From a virus, in the IMG/VR virus record IMGVR_UViG_3300005935_000094, positions 1 to 28,918 of that record: a stretch of DNA of 28,918 bases; one strand, given 5' to 3'. A program made the translations under genes and the position numbers. Under the pieces are notes generated by a model. That model was given only the letters and a program-made list of their open reading frames with translations, had not been told where the DNA came from and made no database searches. Below, piece by piece: positions 1 to 9,700 of this stretch (position 1 is its first letter; every line of letters starts with the position of its first letter).

Positions 1-374
1 AAACTAAATTCCCTGAGATAGAGCTGGATACTATCACCTTTCCATATTTTAGCTTTGGTAATAGTTTGGGTGGAACCAACCGCTACTTCGGTATAATCAT
101 CTATGGTTGGACTGCCATTATCCATGATTTTATGGTATGCACCTGAATAATAAACCTCAACATTGACATTATATGCTTGTTTGTCCTCTGTCTGATTACC
201 TCTTATCCTAACCTTATCACAACTAATTGGAGACCCTAGGATGAGTTCCAAATAATTAGCCTCATCGGGGTCCCAGTTTCTACCCCAATCCGCTGTATTA
301 CCATTATAAGCCAAAGTAGGGTCAACCCACTTATCATTGGGATCATTGTGGCTTGTTGATAAAACCCATCCCAT
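1..374 (-). CDS. Partial virion-type protein, discoidin-like beta-sandwich candidate
   Basis: An ATG at 374 overlaps the TAA of the upstream gene (TAATG) and the frame stays open to the window edge, giving about 124 residues with the C-terminus missing. The protein begins MGWVLSTSHNDPNDKWVD and continues with aromatic and Asp/Asn-rich strands (NTADWGRNW, LELILGSPISCDKVRIRG, VNVEVYYSGAYHKI). Alternating strands and a conserved-looking 'DKVRIRG' edge resemble the galactose-binding/F5-F8-type-C (discoidin) folds used on phage tail or fibre proteins; this is pattern resemblance only. Position at the end of the capsid gene series suggests a virion surface protein. Function is not established. Confidence 0.6.
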   Translation of the reverse strand, partial: MGWVLSTSHNDPNDKWVDPTLAYNGNTADWGRNWDPDEANYLELILGSPISCDKVRIRGNQTEDKQAYNVNVEVYYSGAYHKIMDNGSPTIDDYTEVAVGSTQTITKAKIWKGDSIQLYLREFS

Positions 375-913
375 TAGCTTATCTCCACATAGGTTGCATC
401 TGGATTAAAGTAGAAGGTATTGGCATCATCATGTGTATGCCCAATAATCCTTACTATAAATCCCGTAGTCCCTGTTGGTGCGGTTTCTGTTATGGCTCCA
501 GCGGTTGCAGCACTAATAAAGATTGGTGCACCAAAACCACTAAGGCTAAAACTAGCATCGGTGATAAAACCAAGGAGCAAAACAAGGATAGCACTAGCAG
601 CAGCTATTGTATCATTGGTTACCATCATACCTAATAACCGTTTGGCTCCATGTGTATCCTCATCATCGGCTTGGCATTTCCACCATCTATGGTTGGTATC
701 ATCCAAATAGATAAGTTCACCAAAGGTAAGCTCCTCACCAGCAATCCCATCACAGGTTATACCACTATAAGTGTGGTCTACGGCTAGGGTTTCCTCTAAT
801 TTAACTGATTTACCATCAGCTAGGACTATACCAGCAGCATTAACCGCTGCCACAGCCTCAGCATTGGTATATTTGGTAGTGGATGTTACTTGTTGCCGTA
901 CATTCCTTAGCAT
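374..913 (-). CDS. Small virion protein, beta-rich, decoration/fibre-like
   Basis: This 179-residue protein starts MLRNVRQQV and shows a series of beta-strand segments: GEELTFGELIYLDD, RLLGMMVTND, ILVLLLGFITD, GAPIFISAATAG, GFIVRIIGHTHDD, TFYFNPDATYVEI. The arrangement (property statement, 'LG' strand, hydrophobic strand, 'GxPIFIS', 'FNP') is typical of small repeated beta-barrel proteins encoded after major capsid genes in many phages, where they act as head decoration or fibre-base proteins. It follows a 98-aa gene by 2 bp and overlaps the next gene by 1 bp. Decoration is inferred from position and fold pattern, not from a recognised family. Confidence 0.65.
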   Translation of the reverse strand: MLRNVRQQVTSTTKYTNAEAVAAVNAAGIVLADGKSVKLEETLAVDHTYSGITCDGIAGEELTFGELIYLDDTNHRWWKCQADDEDTHGAKRLLGMMVTNDTIAAASAILVLLLGFITDASFSLSGFGAPIFISAATAGAITETAPTGTTGFIVRIIGHTHDDANTFYFNPDATYVEIS

Positions 914-915
914 CT

Positions 916-1212
916 CTAACCTCCCTGCCCCATATAGATTACTTCCAGTGTTGCTGTACCACCATCATTGATACAACGGAAATGTGTCAATGCTCCTGAA
1001 CCCCAAATCTCAAAGGTAGTATTTTCAAGCATCTTTATACCTTTGGTAGATGTAGGAACAGTACCATCAATACACAATCTGATGTCACCACCAACTGGCT
1101 GGGCAATGGCATAGATTACATTAACACTGGTAGGTGGTATCTGTGCTGCGGTGAATCCTACTGAACTGACAAGGCTGGGAATGGTCTCCCGACCTTTAAC
1201 TACATATATCAT
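916..1212 (-). CDS. Small beta-sandwich virion-associated protein
   Basis: A 98-residue protein. Its second half has the pattern V-GGDIRLCIDGTVPTSTKG-ML-TFEIWGSGALTHFRCINDGG-ATLEVIYMG. Short phage structural proteins of this pattern ('IR..DGT.PT...G..L ... FR.I....A.L.V.Y') are common next to capsid genes and are thought to be small beta-sandwiches. A GAGGAGG ribosome-binding site lies about a dozen bases upstream of the ATG. It sits between a coiled-coil peptide and the 179-aa protein in the leftward structural block. The exact role (decoration, head completion) cannot be told from the sequence. Confidence 0.65.
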   Translation of the reverse strand: MIYVVKGRETIPSLVSSVGFTAAQIPPTSVNVIYAIAQPVGGDIRLCIDGTVPTSTKGIKMLENTTFEIWGSGALTHFRCINDGGTATLEVIYMGQGG

Positions 1213-1229
1213 AGTCCTAATATCCTCCT

Positions 1230-1397
1230 CTATGAATTTTTCTTTAGCCGTTCCAGGCTTTTATCAACATATACTAATGCTCCACTCATCCTCAACACCT
1301 GAGCTTGTAGTTCAACAATATTATTGGAAGCAAGCTGGAGTTGTTTCTCTAGCTCCAGCTTATCTTCCTCTAATTGCTTGATACTCAGATGCCTCAT
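1230..1397 (-). CDS. 55-aa coiled-coil peptide
   Basis: A short gene filling the gap between the 203-aa and 98-aa genes. Its ATG at 1397 overlaps the previous TAA (TAATG), and it ends with TAG at 1230. The product is MRHLSIKQLEEDKLELEKQL followed by QLASNNIVELQAQVLRMSGA and a basic tail. Leucine/isoleucine positions have heptad spacing across most of its length, so it is probably one amphipathic helix that dimerises. The coupled start and absence of any other gene in this slot support it as real. Function unknown; a small structural or assembly peptide is likely from context. Confidence 0.6.
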   Translation of the reverse strand: MRHLSIKQLEEDKLELEKQLQLASNNIVELQAQVLRMSGALVYVDKSLERLKKNS

Positions 1398-2008
1398 TAT
1401 GTTCCTGCATCATAAAGACGGATATAGCGGGCTACTGAGCCTACCATTAGCTTTATCCAGCCTTTCTTCGTACCACTTGTTCCAGTAGTAGCATCTTCGG
1501 CTATTTGGGAATCATCTGGTAATAGCATCAGGCCAGCCCAAGCTACATTACCACCACCAGCATCTACCTTCAGGACATAAGGTCCTTTGGTTACAGTCCC
1601 ATGAAGTGCCTGCATGGCATGGAGAACATAAGCCTCAGCCACGGTTCTGGTAGAACCACTATCACTTTCCAATTTGCCTTCATAGCACCTCATTGCACTG
1701 GATAAATTACCACCAGCGGCTTTCTTTAGGACAGGGTTGGACATAATACCAACCAGTTTAGAGCCTGCTATGCCCTCAGCAAATCTTGGGCTTACCTCAA
1801 GACCAGTTATACCACCAGTACCAGTAACACTCATATTAGGTTTAATCTGCACAGCACACTGGTCACCACTGGTTTTGGTATAGTCCCTACTATTGATACG
1901 GACATTCTTCTCATCATCATCGGTATCAATATGGGTATGGCTATCTGCTGGAGATTTGGTGGAATCATCCAGTCCTGAATCAACTGCGAATTTTCCTTCA
2001 TAACTCAT
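1397..2008 (-). CDS. Structural protein downstream of the major capsid gene
   Basis: A 203-residue protein, N-terminus MSYEGKFAVDSGLDDSTKSP. It has a His/Asp-rich stretch (DSHTHIDTDDDEKN), a Gly/Thr-rich middle (MSVTGTGGITGLEVSPR) and a C-terminal beta-rich part (GWIKLMVGSVARYIRLYDAGT). It lies 28 bp downstream of the major capsid gene with a good ribosome-binding site (AGGAGG). Similar 'GxxKGWIKVxVGxxxRYIxLY' endings occur in uncharacterised phage structural proteins encoded beside capsids. No enzyme motif is visible. A head decoration or capsid-associated role is inferred from location only. Confidence 0.6.
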   Translation of the reverse strand: MSYEGKFAVDSGLDDSTKSPADSHTHIDTDDDEKNVRINSRDYTKTSGDQCAVQIKPNMSVTGTGGITGLEVSPRFAEGIAGSKLVGIMSNPVLKKAAGGNLSSAMRCYEGKLESDSGSTRTVAEAYVLHAMQALHGTVTKGPYVLKVDAGGGNVAWAGLMLLPDDSQIAEDATTGTSGTKKGWIKLMVGSVARYIRLYDAGT

Positions 2009-2036
2009 TTATCTTGCCTCCTTTTCCTCATTTTGG

Positions 2037-3059
2037 TTATGCCACAATGGCCTTGTCCTCAAGGTCGTAGATTCTGCCTAAGCAGAGCTTACTACCTAGC
2101 AATGGTGCTACATAGGAGACTAACCTTATGCCCTTAGCATCATAGTTCTCCAGTTTGTCGAAAGGCTCAACCCTGTAAAGTTTGCTTCCCATCTCAGGGT
2201 CACCAAATCCAAGACAAAGGCCAGGATTACCTGCAAACACATCACCAAACTTTATCAGGAATATTGAGTATGTTTCATCACCACTTGCCCATTTGGTTCT
2301 AGGACCATTGCTTGCCTTCTGTTCCTTTACCATAAAGTCAGTCCTTATGATAGGAATTCCGTCAAAGAACATTATCCTTTTGCCCATGTCATTAAGTCCA
2401 TAGCTTATCTGAGCAAAGGAACCAGCAGTTGCACTTGCTAAGGATGTAAAGCCTCTCTCTTGGTAGGCCGCATCCATCCTTCGGGCGATAACTCCTGGCA
2501 TATAGATAACATCCACACCATGCTTCATGGCATCAATCTGGGTTCTAAGGTTAGCAAGGCTTAGAGTTCCATCAGTTTGGCTAATGTCCAGGTCAGTCCC
2601 AGTCTGGACATAGGCTAAGGCATGGAGTCCATCAAACTCCTTAGAACTATTATCAATGTCATCATAGATGATATCGTTACCTAATGCTATGGAAACACCT
2701 TTCTTGATTTCTAACAATGCCTGAGCCTCATAGTTATTGATGGTTCCATAGACATCCACAATGAAATTGTCCAGAAGTCTTTGGAGACCTTTCCTTTTCA
2801 GAGTGGTCTCCTGAGGGTCATATTCAATGCTGGAAGTCCATGTAAACTTATCACCAATATCCAGGTTCTGAACATCATCTTCCAAGGTTACCTTTTCTCG
2901 ATTCCACTTTATGGATTTTCCTTGAGCCAGAGCCACAGGTACTCTCTCTAGCAAATTCTCCCGTTTGATAACTTCCTCAATAACACCAGGAAGCAACTGG
3001 GATTCAGTCAACCTCTCAGCTTCATCCATAGTTTTCCAATGTCCAACAACAGCTCCCAT
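2037..3059 (-). CDS. Major capsid protein, HK97 fold
   Basis: A 340-residue protein of normal size for a scaffold-assisted HK97-fold capsid. Visible family hallmarks are a helical N-terminal arm, the E-loop/central region with EFDGL (141-145), a long helix followed by VDVIYMPGVIARRM (182-195), and the very typical strand-turn FDGIPIIRTDFM (232-243). A C-terminal beta-rich axial-domain region carries RLVSYVAPLLGSKLCLGRI. It lies 13 bp downstream of the scaffold gene and shares its promoter at about 3.64 kb. The role is formation of the icosahedral shell around the portal. Classification rests on motif pattern and on the scaffold-capsid gene order. Confidence 0.85.
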   Translation of the reverse strand: MGAVVGHWKTMDEAERLTESQLLPGVIEEVIKRENLLERVPVALAQGKSIKWNREKVTLEDDVQNLDIGDKFTWTSSIEYDPQETTLKRKGLQRLLDNFIVDVYGTINNYEAQALLEIKKGVSIALGNDIIYDDIDNSSKEFDGLHALAYVQTGTDLDISQTDGTLSLANLRTQIDAMKHGVDVIYMPGVIARRMDAAYQERGFTSLASATAGSFAQISYGLNDMGKRIMFFDGIPIIRTDFMVKEQKASNGPRTKWASGDETYSIFLIKFGDVFAGNPGLCLGFGDPEMGSKLYRVEPFDKLENYDAKGIRLVSYVAPLLGSKLCLGRIYDLEDKAIVA

Positions 3060-3072
3060 AATCTATTCCTCC

Positions 3073-3609
3073 TTATTTTGATTTACTTCGGGCTTCTGCT
3101 ATTTCCGTTTTGGCATATTCCAATGCAGTTACAGGAGTAGCAGTACCGCCTCCACCTCCACCAACATCCAATGTAGCTGGTTTAGGTTTATTACCAACCA
3201 GCTTTAGGGCTTCCTCCAAACTATTCAGTTGGTCCTTTGTTTTACCTGCAAGAGTGCTAATATCTACGCCATAGGTGGCAACAACATTAGCCTTATGTAG
3301 GTCAAGCAGCTTTACTTCTGAGCCACTTACCGATTCCTCGGCAGTTTTTAGTTTGGCTTGAAGGTCATCTACCTGTGCTTTGGTAGCTATGCCTTCTTTG
3401 AGTTGTGCCTCAATCTGCTCTTTGGCAGACTGCATAACAAGAAGGTTATTGTGAGTTTCTTCCTTAACCCTGTTAGCCTCAGCTACCTGGGTAAGCAACT
3501 CAGCTTCCTTCTTCTCTGCACCCACCTTCACCGCTAATAGGTCTCTTTCTGGAACCATCTTTGGTTCATTACTCTGCGATGTTGGTGTCTGATTGGTTTC
3601 ATCGGACAT
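3073..3609 (-). CDS. Scaffolding protein
   Basis: A 178-residue, highly charged protein. Its central part (about residues 25-100) is a continuous coiled coil (AEKKEAELLTQVAEANRVKE, KEQIEAQLKEGIATKAQVDD). A Gly-rich linker (GGGGGG, about 150-155) and a short basic C-terminal helix ending ARSKSK follow. This layout, with a basic tail that contacts the coat, is characteristic of phage scaffolds, and the gene lies immediately upstream of the major capsid gene. The start ATG at 3609 has a GAGGAGG site at 3617-3623 and its own promoter. No protease motif is visible here, so if the scaffold is removed proteolytically the enzyme lies elsewhere. Confidence 0.8.
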   Translation of the reverse strand: MSDETNQTPTSQSNEPKMVPERDLLAVKVGAEKKEAELLTQVAEANRVKEETHNNLLVMQSAKEQIEAQLKEGIATKAQVDDLQAKLKTAEESVSGSEVKLLDLHKANVVATYGVDISTLAGKTKDQLNSLEEALKLVGNKPKPATLDVGGGGGGTATPVTALEYAKTEIAEARSKSK

Positions 3610-3636
3610 GATTAAACCTCCTCTTAGTTTATCCCT

Positions 3637-3665
3637 ATTCTAACATACTAATAATCTTATGTCAA
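3637..3665 (-). promoter_or_regulatory. Promoter for scaffold/capsid operon
   Basis: On the minus strand, TTGACA (3660-3665) and TAGAAT (3637-3642) are separated by exactly 17 bp, a near-consensus sigma-70 promoter. The expected start is about 20 bases upstream of the scaffold ATG, leaving room for the GAGGAGG site. The -35 box is itself the last copy of the TTGACATAA repeat cluster. Confidence 0.8.
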
Positions 3666-3707
3666 GTCAATTATGTCAAGCTAAATTATGTTAAGTCGTT
3701 ATGTCAA
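3657..3707. repeat. Cluster of four TTATGT(C/T)AA operator-like repeats
   Basis: Copies start at 3657, 3671, 3686 (TTATGTTAA) and 3699, spaced 14, 15 and 13 bp. Read on the minus strand they are TTGACATAA; the most promoter-proximal copy forms the -35 box of the scaffold promoter. The 122-bp gap between the giant gene and the scaffold gene holds only this cluster and the promoter. Confidence 0.8.
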
Positions 3708-3731
3708 CCGAGTGTATATTTAATTGCATTG

Positions 3732-6700
3732 CTATGAGAACCTCTTAGCTTCCTGCACCAGCTGGTTATATATCATCTCAGCTTCTGGAGTTAGAAAGGT
3801 GGTAGTCCTACCCCAAAACATAAGTTGGGCATCTACCATTGGAACAGACATCCTTAGTTTCTTCCTGGCATTGGTAAGAGCAGATGTATACTGGGAGATT
3901 AGCTTTAGACCATTGGGTCTGGTCATGTCCTGAATCTCCACAGCTCTGGATGGGTTAATATCCCTAATCATATAATACTCATCTATTAGGGACTGTTCCT
4001 CTGGAGTAAACTGTTCCTTGATAACATTGGTTACATTCCAATATGGAGCTAGGTATTGCTTGGTAACATTTCGGTGCATAAGCCAACCTGGAGTATTATT
4101 CCTAGACATATAGGATTGCCACTCACCCTTTAGGCTGGTGGGAAGTATTCTCTCAATAGCATCCATAGTGGCAAAGTAGGTTCCCCAATCCATGTATCTT
4201 GCACCAGTCTCAGGGTCTGTCTTTTCTTGTGGAGATATATCATACCACATAGCCAACATTTCATCTAGGGTGGACATGGATAGATTCACTCCTCTTTCAG
4301 CATAGAAAGCTGAACGCTCATCTAAGGTTACAGGAACAATCTTGAATTTAGTCTTACTTTGAGGATTGGCTTCCCACTCCCCTGTGGTGTGGTCAAACTT
4401 ATCACCTCTGAGTTGATGGATATAGTTAGCATTATCTTCCATTATAGACCTAACTTTGGTAACATAATCCTCAGCGGAAATGCTCCTCTCAACAAAGGCT
4501 TGTCTCTCCAATTCTCTTATAGCACTTTCAGAATCATCACCATGCTGTCTTACCATACCCCAAAACTCTGATAGGATTAGGTTAACCTCAATCTCATTAC
4601 TAGGTCGTAATGGTGCAGTTGCTCTTGGAGCAATCCACCTCTTGTATTCTAATGCTTCCTCTATCTGTGCCATATCTAGTTGGGATAATCCAGGACAGAC
4701 ATCACCTATGGACATACCATGTTTTCTCAGGTCATCCTGCATCTCAACAGATACACCAGTCTTTTCCTCAAGGAATTTACTCCACAAATCATAGGCTGCT
4801 ATTCTGTCCTCATGCCTTAGACGGTATATGCCACCATGTTCCATCAATGGAGCATATGAAGCTACTTTACCTCTAGCAGCAGCCCATAGTTCCTGTTCTT
4901 CTGTGGTGAGGTCCTCACTACGTTGCATCTTCTCCCAGATATACACACCGTTTACACCTCTCTGGATTTGGTCAACACTAGCCATATGGGAAGCTTGGGT
5001 TATTTGGAGGTACTGTCTAAAGTAATCAGGGAATAGGATGTCCTGTAATGCTTTGGCTGATTCAGAATCTGGATTGGACATAACATATATATCTAATGGT
5101 GTCCTAGCCACAACAGGGAGTAACTGACCAAACTGTGGTTGTCTGCCACCATACATGGATACTGGAATACTCCAGAATATGTTGGGGAAGAATCCTAATC
5201 TTTGGGAATAGTCCATAGTCTCAAATAGCTCAGGAAACATCCTATCATAGTATTCTGGATAGTCTCTGCGGACAAGGGTACTCATGCCACCTTTATACAC
5301 CGTGCCTCTGAGGACATTGACATCTAGGGAGGTTCCTGGCATATGTATATAACCAAAATCACTGTTATCCATATACTTAGCCCAAGTGTTCATAACACCT
5401 GGATGGGTTACAAAGTTCCTTGCAAGCCAGAACCATCGCTGGGATTCATATACCCAGTATGGGAATACGTGCCTTGCAGCATCATCCAATGCGTTCATGT
5501 TGGAGTAGTCGGTAAAGTCTTGGTGGTATGAAATCATAGTCTTGTCCATAGCATCTTGCTTTATCTTCCACCACTCTTCGGAACCTTCACCAGGTAATCT
5601 GACAGGAGGTTTAGCTGGTGGCTTAACTGGAAGAGCAAACTTACCAGTTCTAACAATAACATCCCTAACCTCTTGGAGCCTCAGAGCTAGAAGTCTAGCT
5701 ATATCGGCTTTATCTGACAATGCTGCTAATTTCCTGATTGCCTTGGTATCTATTCCAGCACTACCTAGCATTTCCGTAAGGAAGTCCAATTTGGCATCTG
5801 TAATTATTTCTCCTCTGGATAATGTTTGTAAGTGGACCAATGCCTCATTTATGGCATCAACATCCCCTCTAGTTAATGGTGCAGCAAGTTTGGCAGGAGG
5901 TTTAGTTGGTACAGCTGGTTTGTATATATCTAGCTTCCTCAGGTTATTAGCATATGTGGTAGCATACTCCTGCATTGCCTTCATAGCATCAGGACTGGTA
6001 CCACCAGCTAATTTGATGGATTCTAAGTCCATAGCAAAGTTATCCATTTCAGCATAAGGTCTGGTTAGCATATTGTGGAATTCTGGACTAGACCTCAAGC
6101 CATATATTACCTGGTCATAGACTTGGCCTATGGCATCATCGGTAAATCCTAATGCTCCTCTGGTGGTATTAGCTCTAAGAGCCATAGCATCAGCACGGGA
6201 TATGGTAAGTTCCATAAAATACGGTTTCTGCATAAGTGCTTCAGAGTTCATTAAACCAAAAGCTAGTTGGTCACCTGTGCCATAATGCAATGCGGCCACA
6301 TCGGCTGGAGTTAGTCCTCTAACTGAGGCATTTATGGTTGGTTTAGGAATGTTCCTTGGTGTTATTATGCTATCTGTTCCCTCAGCTATCATCCTTTGTT
6401 GGGCAAATAGTTTAGGGTCAATGGTATTAAAGTATTCCATCCAGATAGCATTTCTTTCAGCCACAAACTTCTCGGTTCCAGGACCAACACCCTCAGCTAT
6501 CAGCTCCTGGCTCCTAGTCATAGCCAAGCGTCTGGTATCCTGTATAGCCTTTATTCTACCCATATATGTGGTAAGGCTCTTGTTAACCTCATCAATTTGG
6601 GCTGGTGTCAACACACCCTTCATGTTCTTCTTTATGTGGCTTAACAACCTATTAGCCTGTATCTCACCCTCATCAAGGAATGGAGCAATGCTTTTATACC

Positions 6701-9700
6701 CAGCATTGTTCATTTCTATCCTTGCTGCTTTGGATGGTAGTCTTGATGCTTTGGCTTGGAGACCCACAAATAGCTTTTGGATGGTTTCTGGTGTCATACT
6801 GGAAACTGCTTCAAGACCATGAACATAACCAATAAGCTCATCCATAGTATCAATCTTTTTGGCACCTTTCAGCAAATCATCGGTAAGGTTCTTGAGGAAT
6901 ACCCTACTACCCTCTGGAGAATCAATTAACTTAGTAGCCATCATGTCCTTAGCCTCACCAGCTATCAAAGGAATGTTATCCCAATTATCAGTCTCAATAC
7001 GGCTAAGGATGAAATCTCTGGTATTACTAAGCTCAGGGTATTTTAGACTAGCTTCATAACCTTCGGCTAGGGAGGTATTCCTTGTGGAAAACTCTTTAGG
7101 TGTGTTTTCTGTTTTTGTGGGACCAAGCAAGGAATTATCATCACATCGTTGGAGAAATGCTTTCTGTGATTTCCTAGGCTGACCTATAACGGTTGGTGGT
7201 TTTGGAGGCTTTGCTCCTCTGATACCTACCATTGCATCAGGAGCCATATCATCAAGGTTATCAAAGAATTTCTTAGCAACATACCCAGACCTTTGCATAC
7301 CACCAGACCATTGTGAAGCTCGGATTGGAAAGTACATTGCTTCATGGACTGCTCTGCCTTTGCCACCTGGTAGCCAACCAAGGAGTAATAGTTTCTCTAA
7401 TGCTGGTTTACCAACTTCCTCCCCAACTTCCTTTAACAAGGCAGCCTCGGATAGTTCACCAACACCAGTAGCAGCCCCAGGTTTTAACAACCTCTTCTTT
7501 AATATGTTTGTGTAGGACATCTTGGCTAATCCTGCACCTTTGATAACATCCTTATCAAACATCAACCCTATTGCAAGGTTCTCAAGTCTAGCAGGTGCGT
7601 TCTTACCATAGATTCCTCCACCCCTACCAAATACTGTCCTGAATACTTCTTCAAACCAGTTCCAAGGAGCATAGGAACCAGTTATAAGGTATGCTCTGGC
7701 AAATGGCATAACTACCTTCTTGTCTATGAAACCTCTCCATATTTGGGTCTCAAGTGGGTCAAGGACATCGTGCATTATGCCAGCAACATAACCTTGGTGC
7801 ATCCTCTTGAGGAATATCTTTTCAGTGGCTTCTGCCCAAATCACCTTCTCAGCCTTGGTAGAAGCAACTTTGATGGATTCACTTATTGGTAACCGTGCTG
7901 TCTTTAGGGCATCATCAATGGTATTCTTATATATATCCCTAATTAGTTTCTTTACAATCTTCATGTTTGCAGGTGAGTCAGCTACCTCAAGGGTCCCTTG
8001 AAGGATTCTCTTAGCAGCATCATCAAGGTTATTAACCCAAAACTTACTACCTTTAATCTTTGTGTGTTCAAGTATGCTTTCTAGTGTCTCTACCATACCA
8101 GGAGTAATGTCATCAATACCTAGCTTTGAGCCAACCTTAGTTCCCCATTCTAATAGTCCATCATGGGTCATTGGAGTTCTTTTGGTAAAAGCCCAACCAA
8201 GTTTGGTAAGGTCACTGACTTCATTTGGGTGTGTAATGGCACGGTTTATACCTTGCTCATTCAGTTTAACAAAGTCATCTGGAGTTATCTGCTTAAATGT
8301 TTTCCCTAAACCAGAAGCAGACTTACCTTGGACTGCTACTATGGTATCACTAACCTCTGCACCAGCTAAACCAGCCCTTTGTCCTGTGGTTTTGGGGAGT
8401 TTCATTAGCTTGGATTTAAGCAATGTAAATGGTGCTTCGGAGACTGTTATAAACCCACGCTCAAAGGAACCTAAGCCACCCATTATCCTGCCTATAACAG
8501 GAATACCTTTGGTTGCCTTAGCAGCCTTTATCAAGAAACCAAACCCAAGATATGACACAGGGTCAGTAATTACTTCAATACCCATCTTTGCCCAATTATT
8601 GAGTTCCCAATCTTGCCATGCTTTACCGTGAGCAGTCCAATAGTCCATACCAGCTTCCCTGTTTGCCTCATATAAGGTATCCAGTTCATCAAGTAATGAT
8701 TCTTCCTCTGGTGTTGGTGTGGCTCCAGGAAGTGTAATAGGGAATCTGGATATATTTCCCAAACGGTGTGAGAATCTGGTAATGATAGCTGACCTTGGAT
8801 AGTCCCAATGTGTCCAGTATGGTTGCATGGTATCTAATACGGCTAATACTGGTTGGGAAGCTATAAATTTAATCCTTTCACCAACAGTCATTTCAGGCAT
8901 TTCTGGAGTCTCTAACCCAGCCTTATACCGTGCTGTCTGTTCCCTACCAGCCTCATATTCCTCAACCATCTGTATCCAAGGACTAACAGAGCTATCTATG
9001 TCAGCTAATTCCTCATCACTAAGACCTCTTTCCTCCTTGAGGTGGTCTAACAATCCCCCTTCTGTTAACCCAGCAGGAAGCTTTACTGGAGGAACCTCTT
9101 TCTTGAGCCACTTGGTCATTTCTTCCACAGTTGTTATATGGATACCTTTGAATCTTGGCCTTGTTTCCAATGGTTCTGTAAGGAATCCCTCAGCTATCAT
9201 CATTTCCTTAGCATCTGGGGTGGGCTTTGTTGGTTCAGCCACAGCAAGTATTGTATCCACATATTCCTTTGCTCTGGACAAATCTGTAACTGATGTTCCT
9301 GCTTCTGGAGGATGCTTCTCAATGTAATCCTCAAAGCTGGTAATGCCAGCCTTATTGAAGTCGTCAGCACCACCAGAGTAAAGTACAGAAAACCATGCAG
9401 CACGGTTGTAGTCAGTTAGGGCAGCAGACTCCTCTTGTAGCTTCTCCTCAATGGGTTTCTCAGCCCAAAGCTCTGGAGTAAATGCGGTAGGTGGAGCCAC
9501 ACCTCTAGCTGCACTAACCATCTTGGTAGCAACAGCAGCACCAGAAGTTCTTACACCATGTTGGAGAACCTTTTGCCACCAAGGTACTGGCTCCTCAGCT
9601 TTCTTTCTTGTGGTTGATACCTCTGATTCGATAAATGTCAACCTATCAATGCTTCCTTGAAGCTGTTCATTCCATTTCTTTAGTTCATTAGCAAAACCAT

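Noticed and set aside
3657-3707. CRISPR array or att core made by the TTATGTCAA copies
   Set aside because: Repeats are only 9 bp with 4-10 bp between them and no unique spacers, and no cas gene or integrase is present.
5542-8631. Long plus-strand frames (5542-6057, 6334-6822, 8062-8631) opposite the giant gene
   Set aside because: They are antisense to a continuous 1991-codon gene, show Ser/Leu/Ile-rich shadow composition, and lack ribosome-binding sites.
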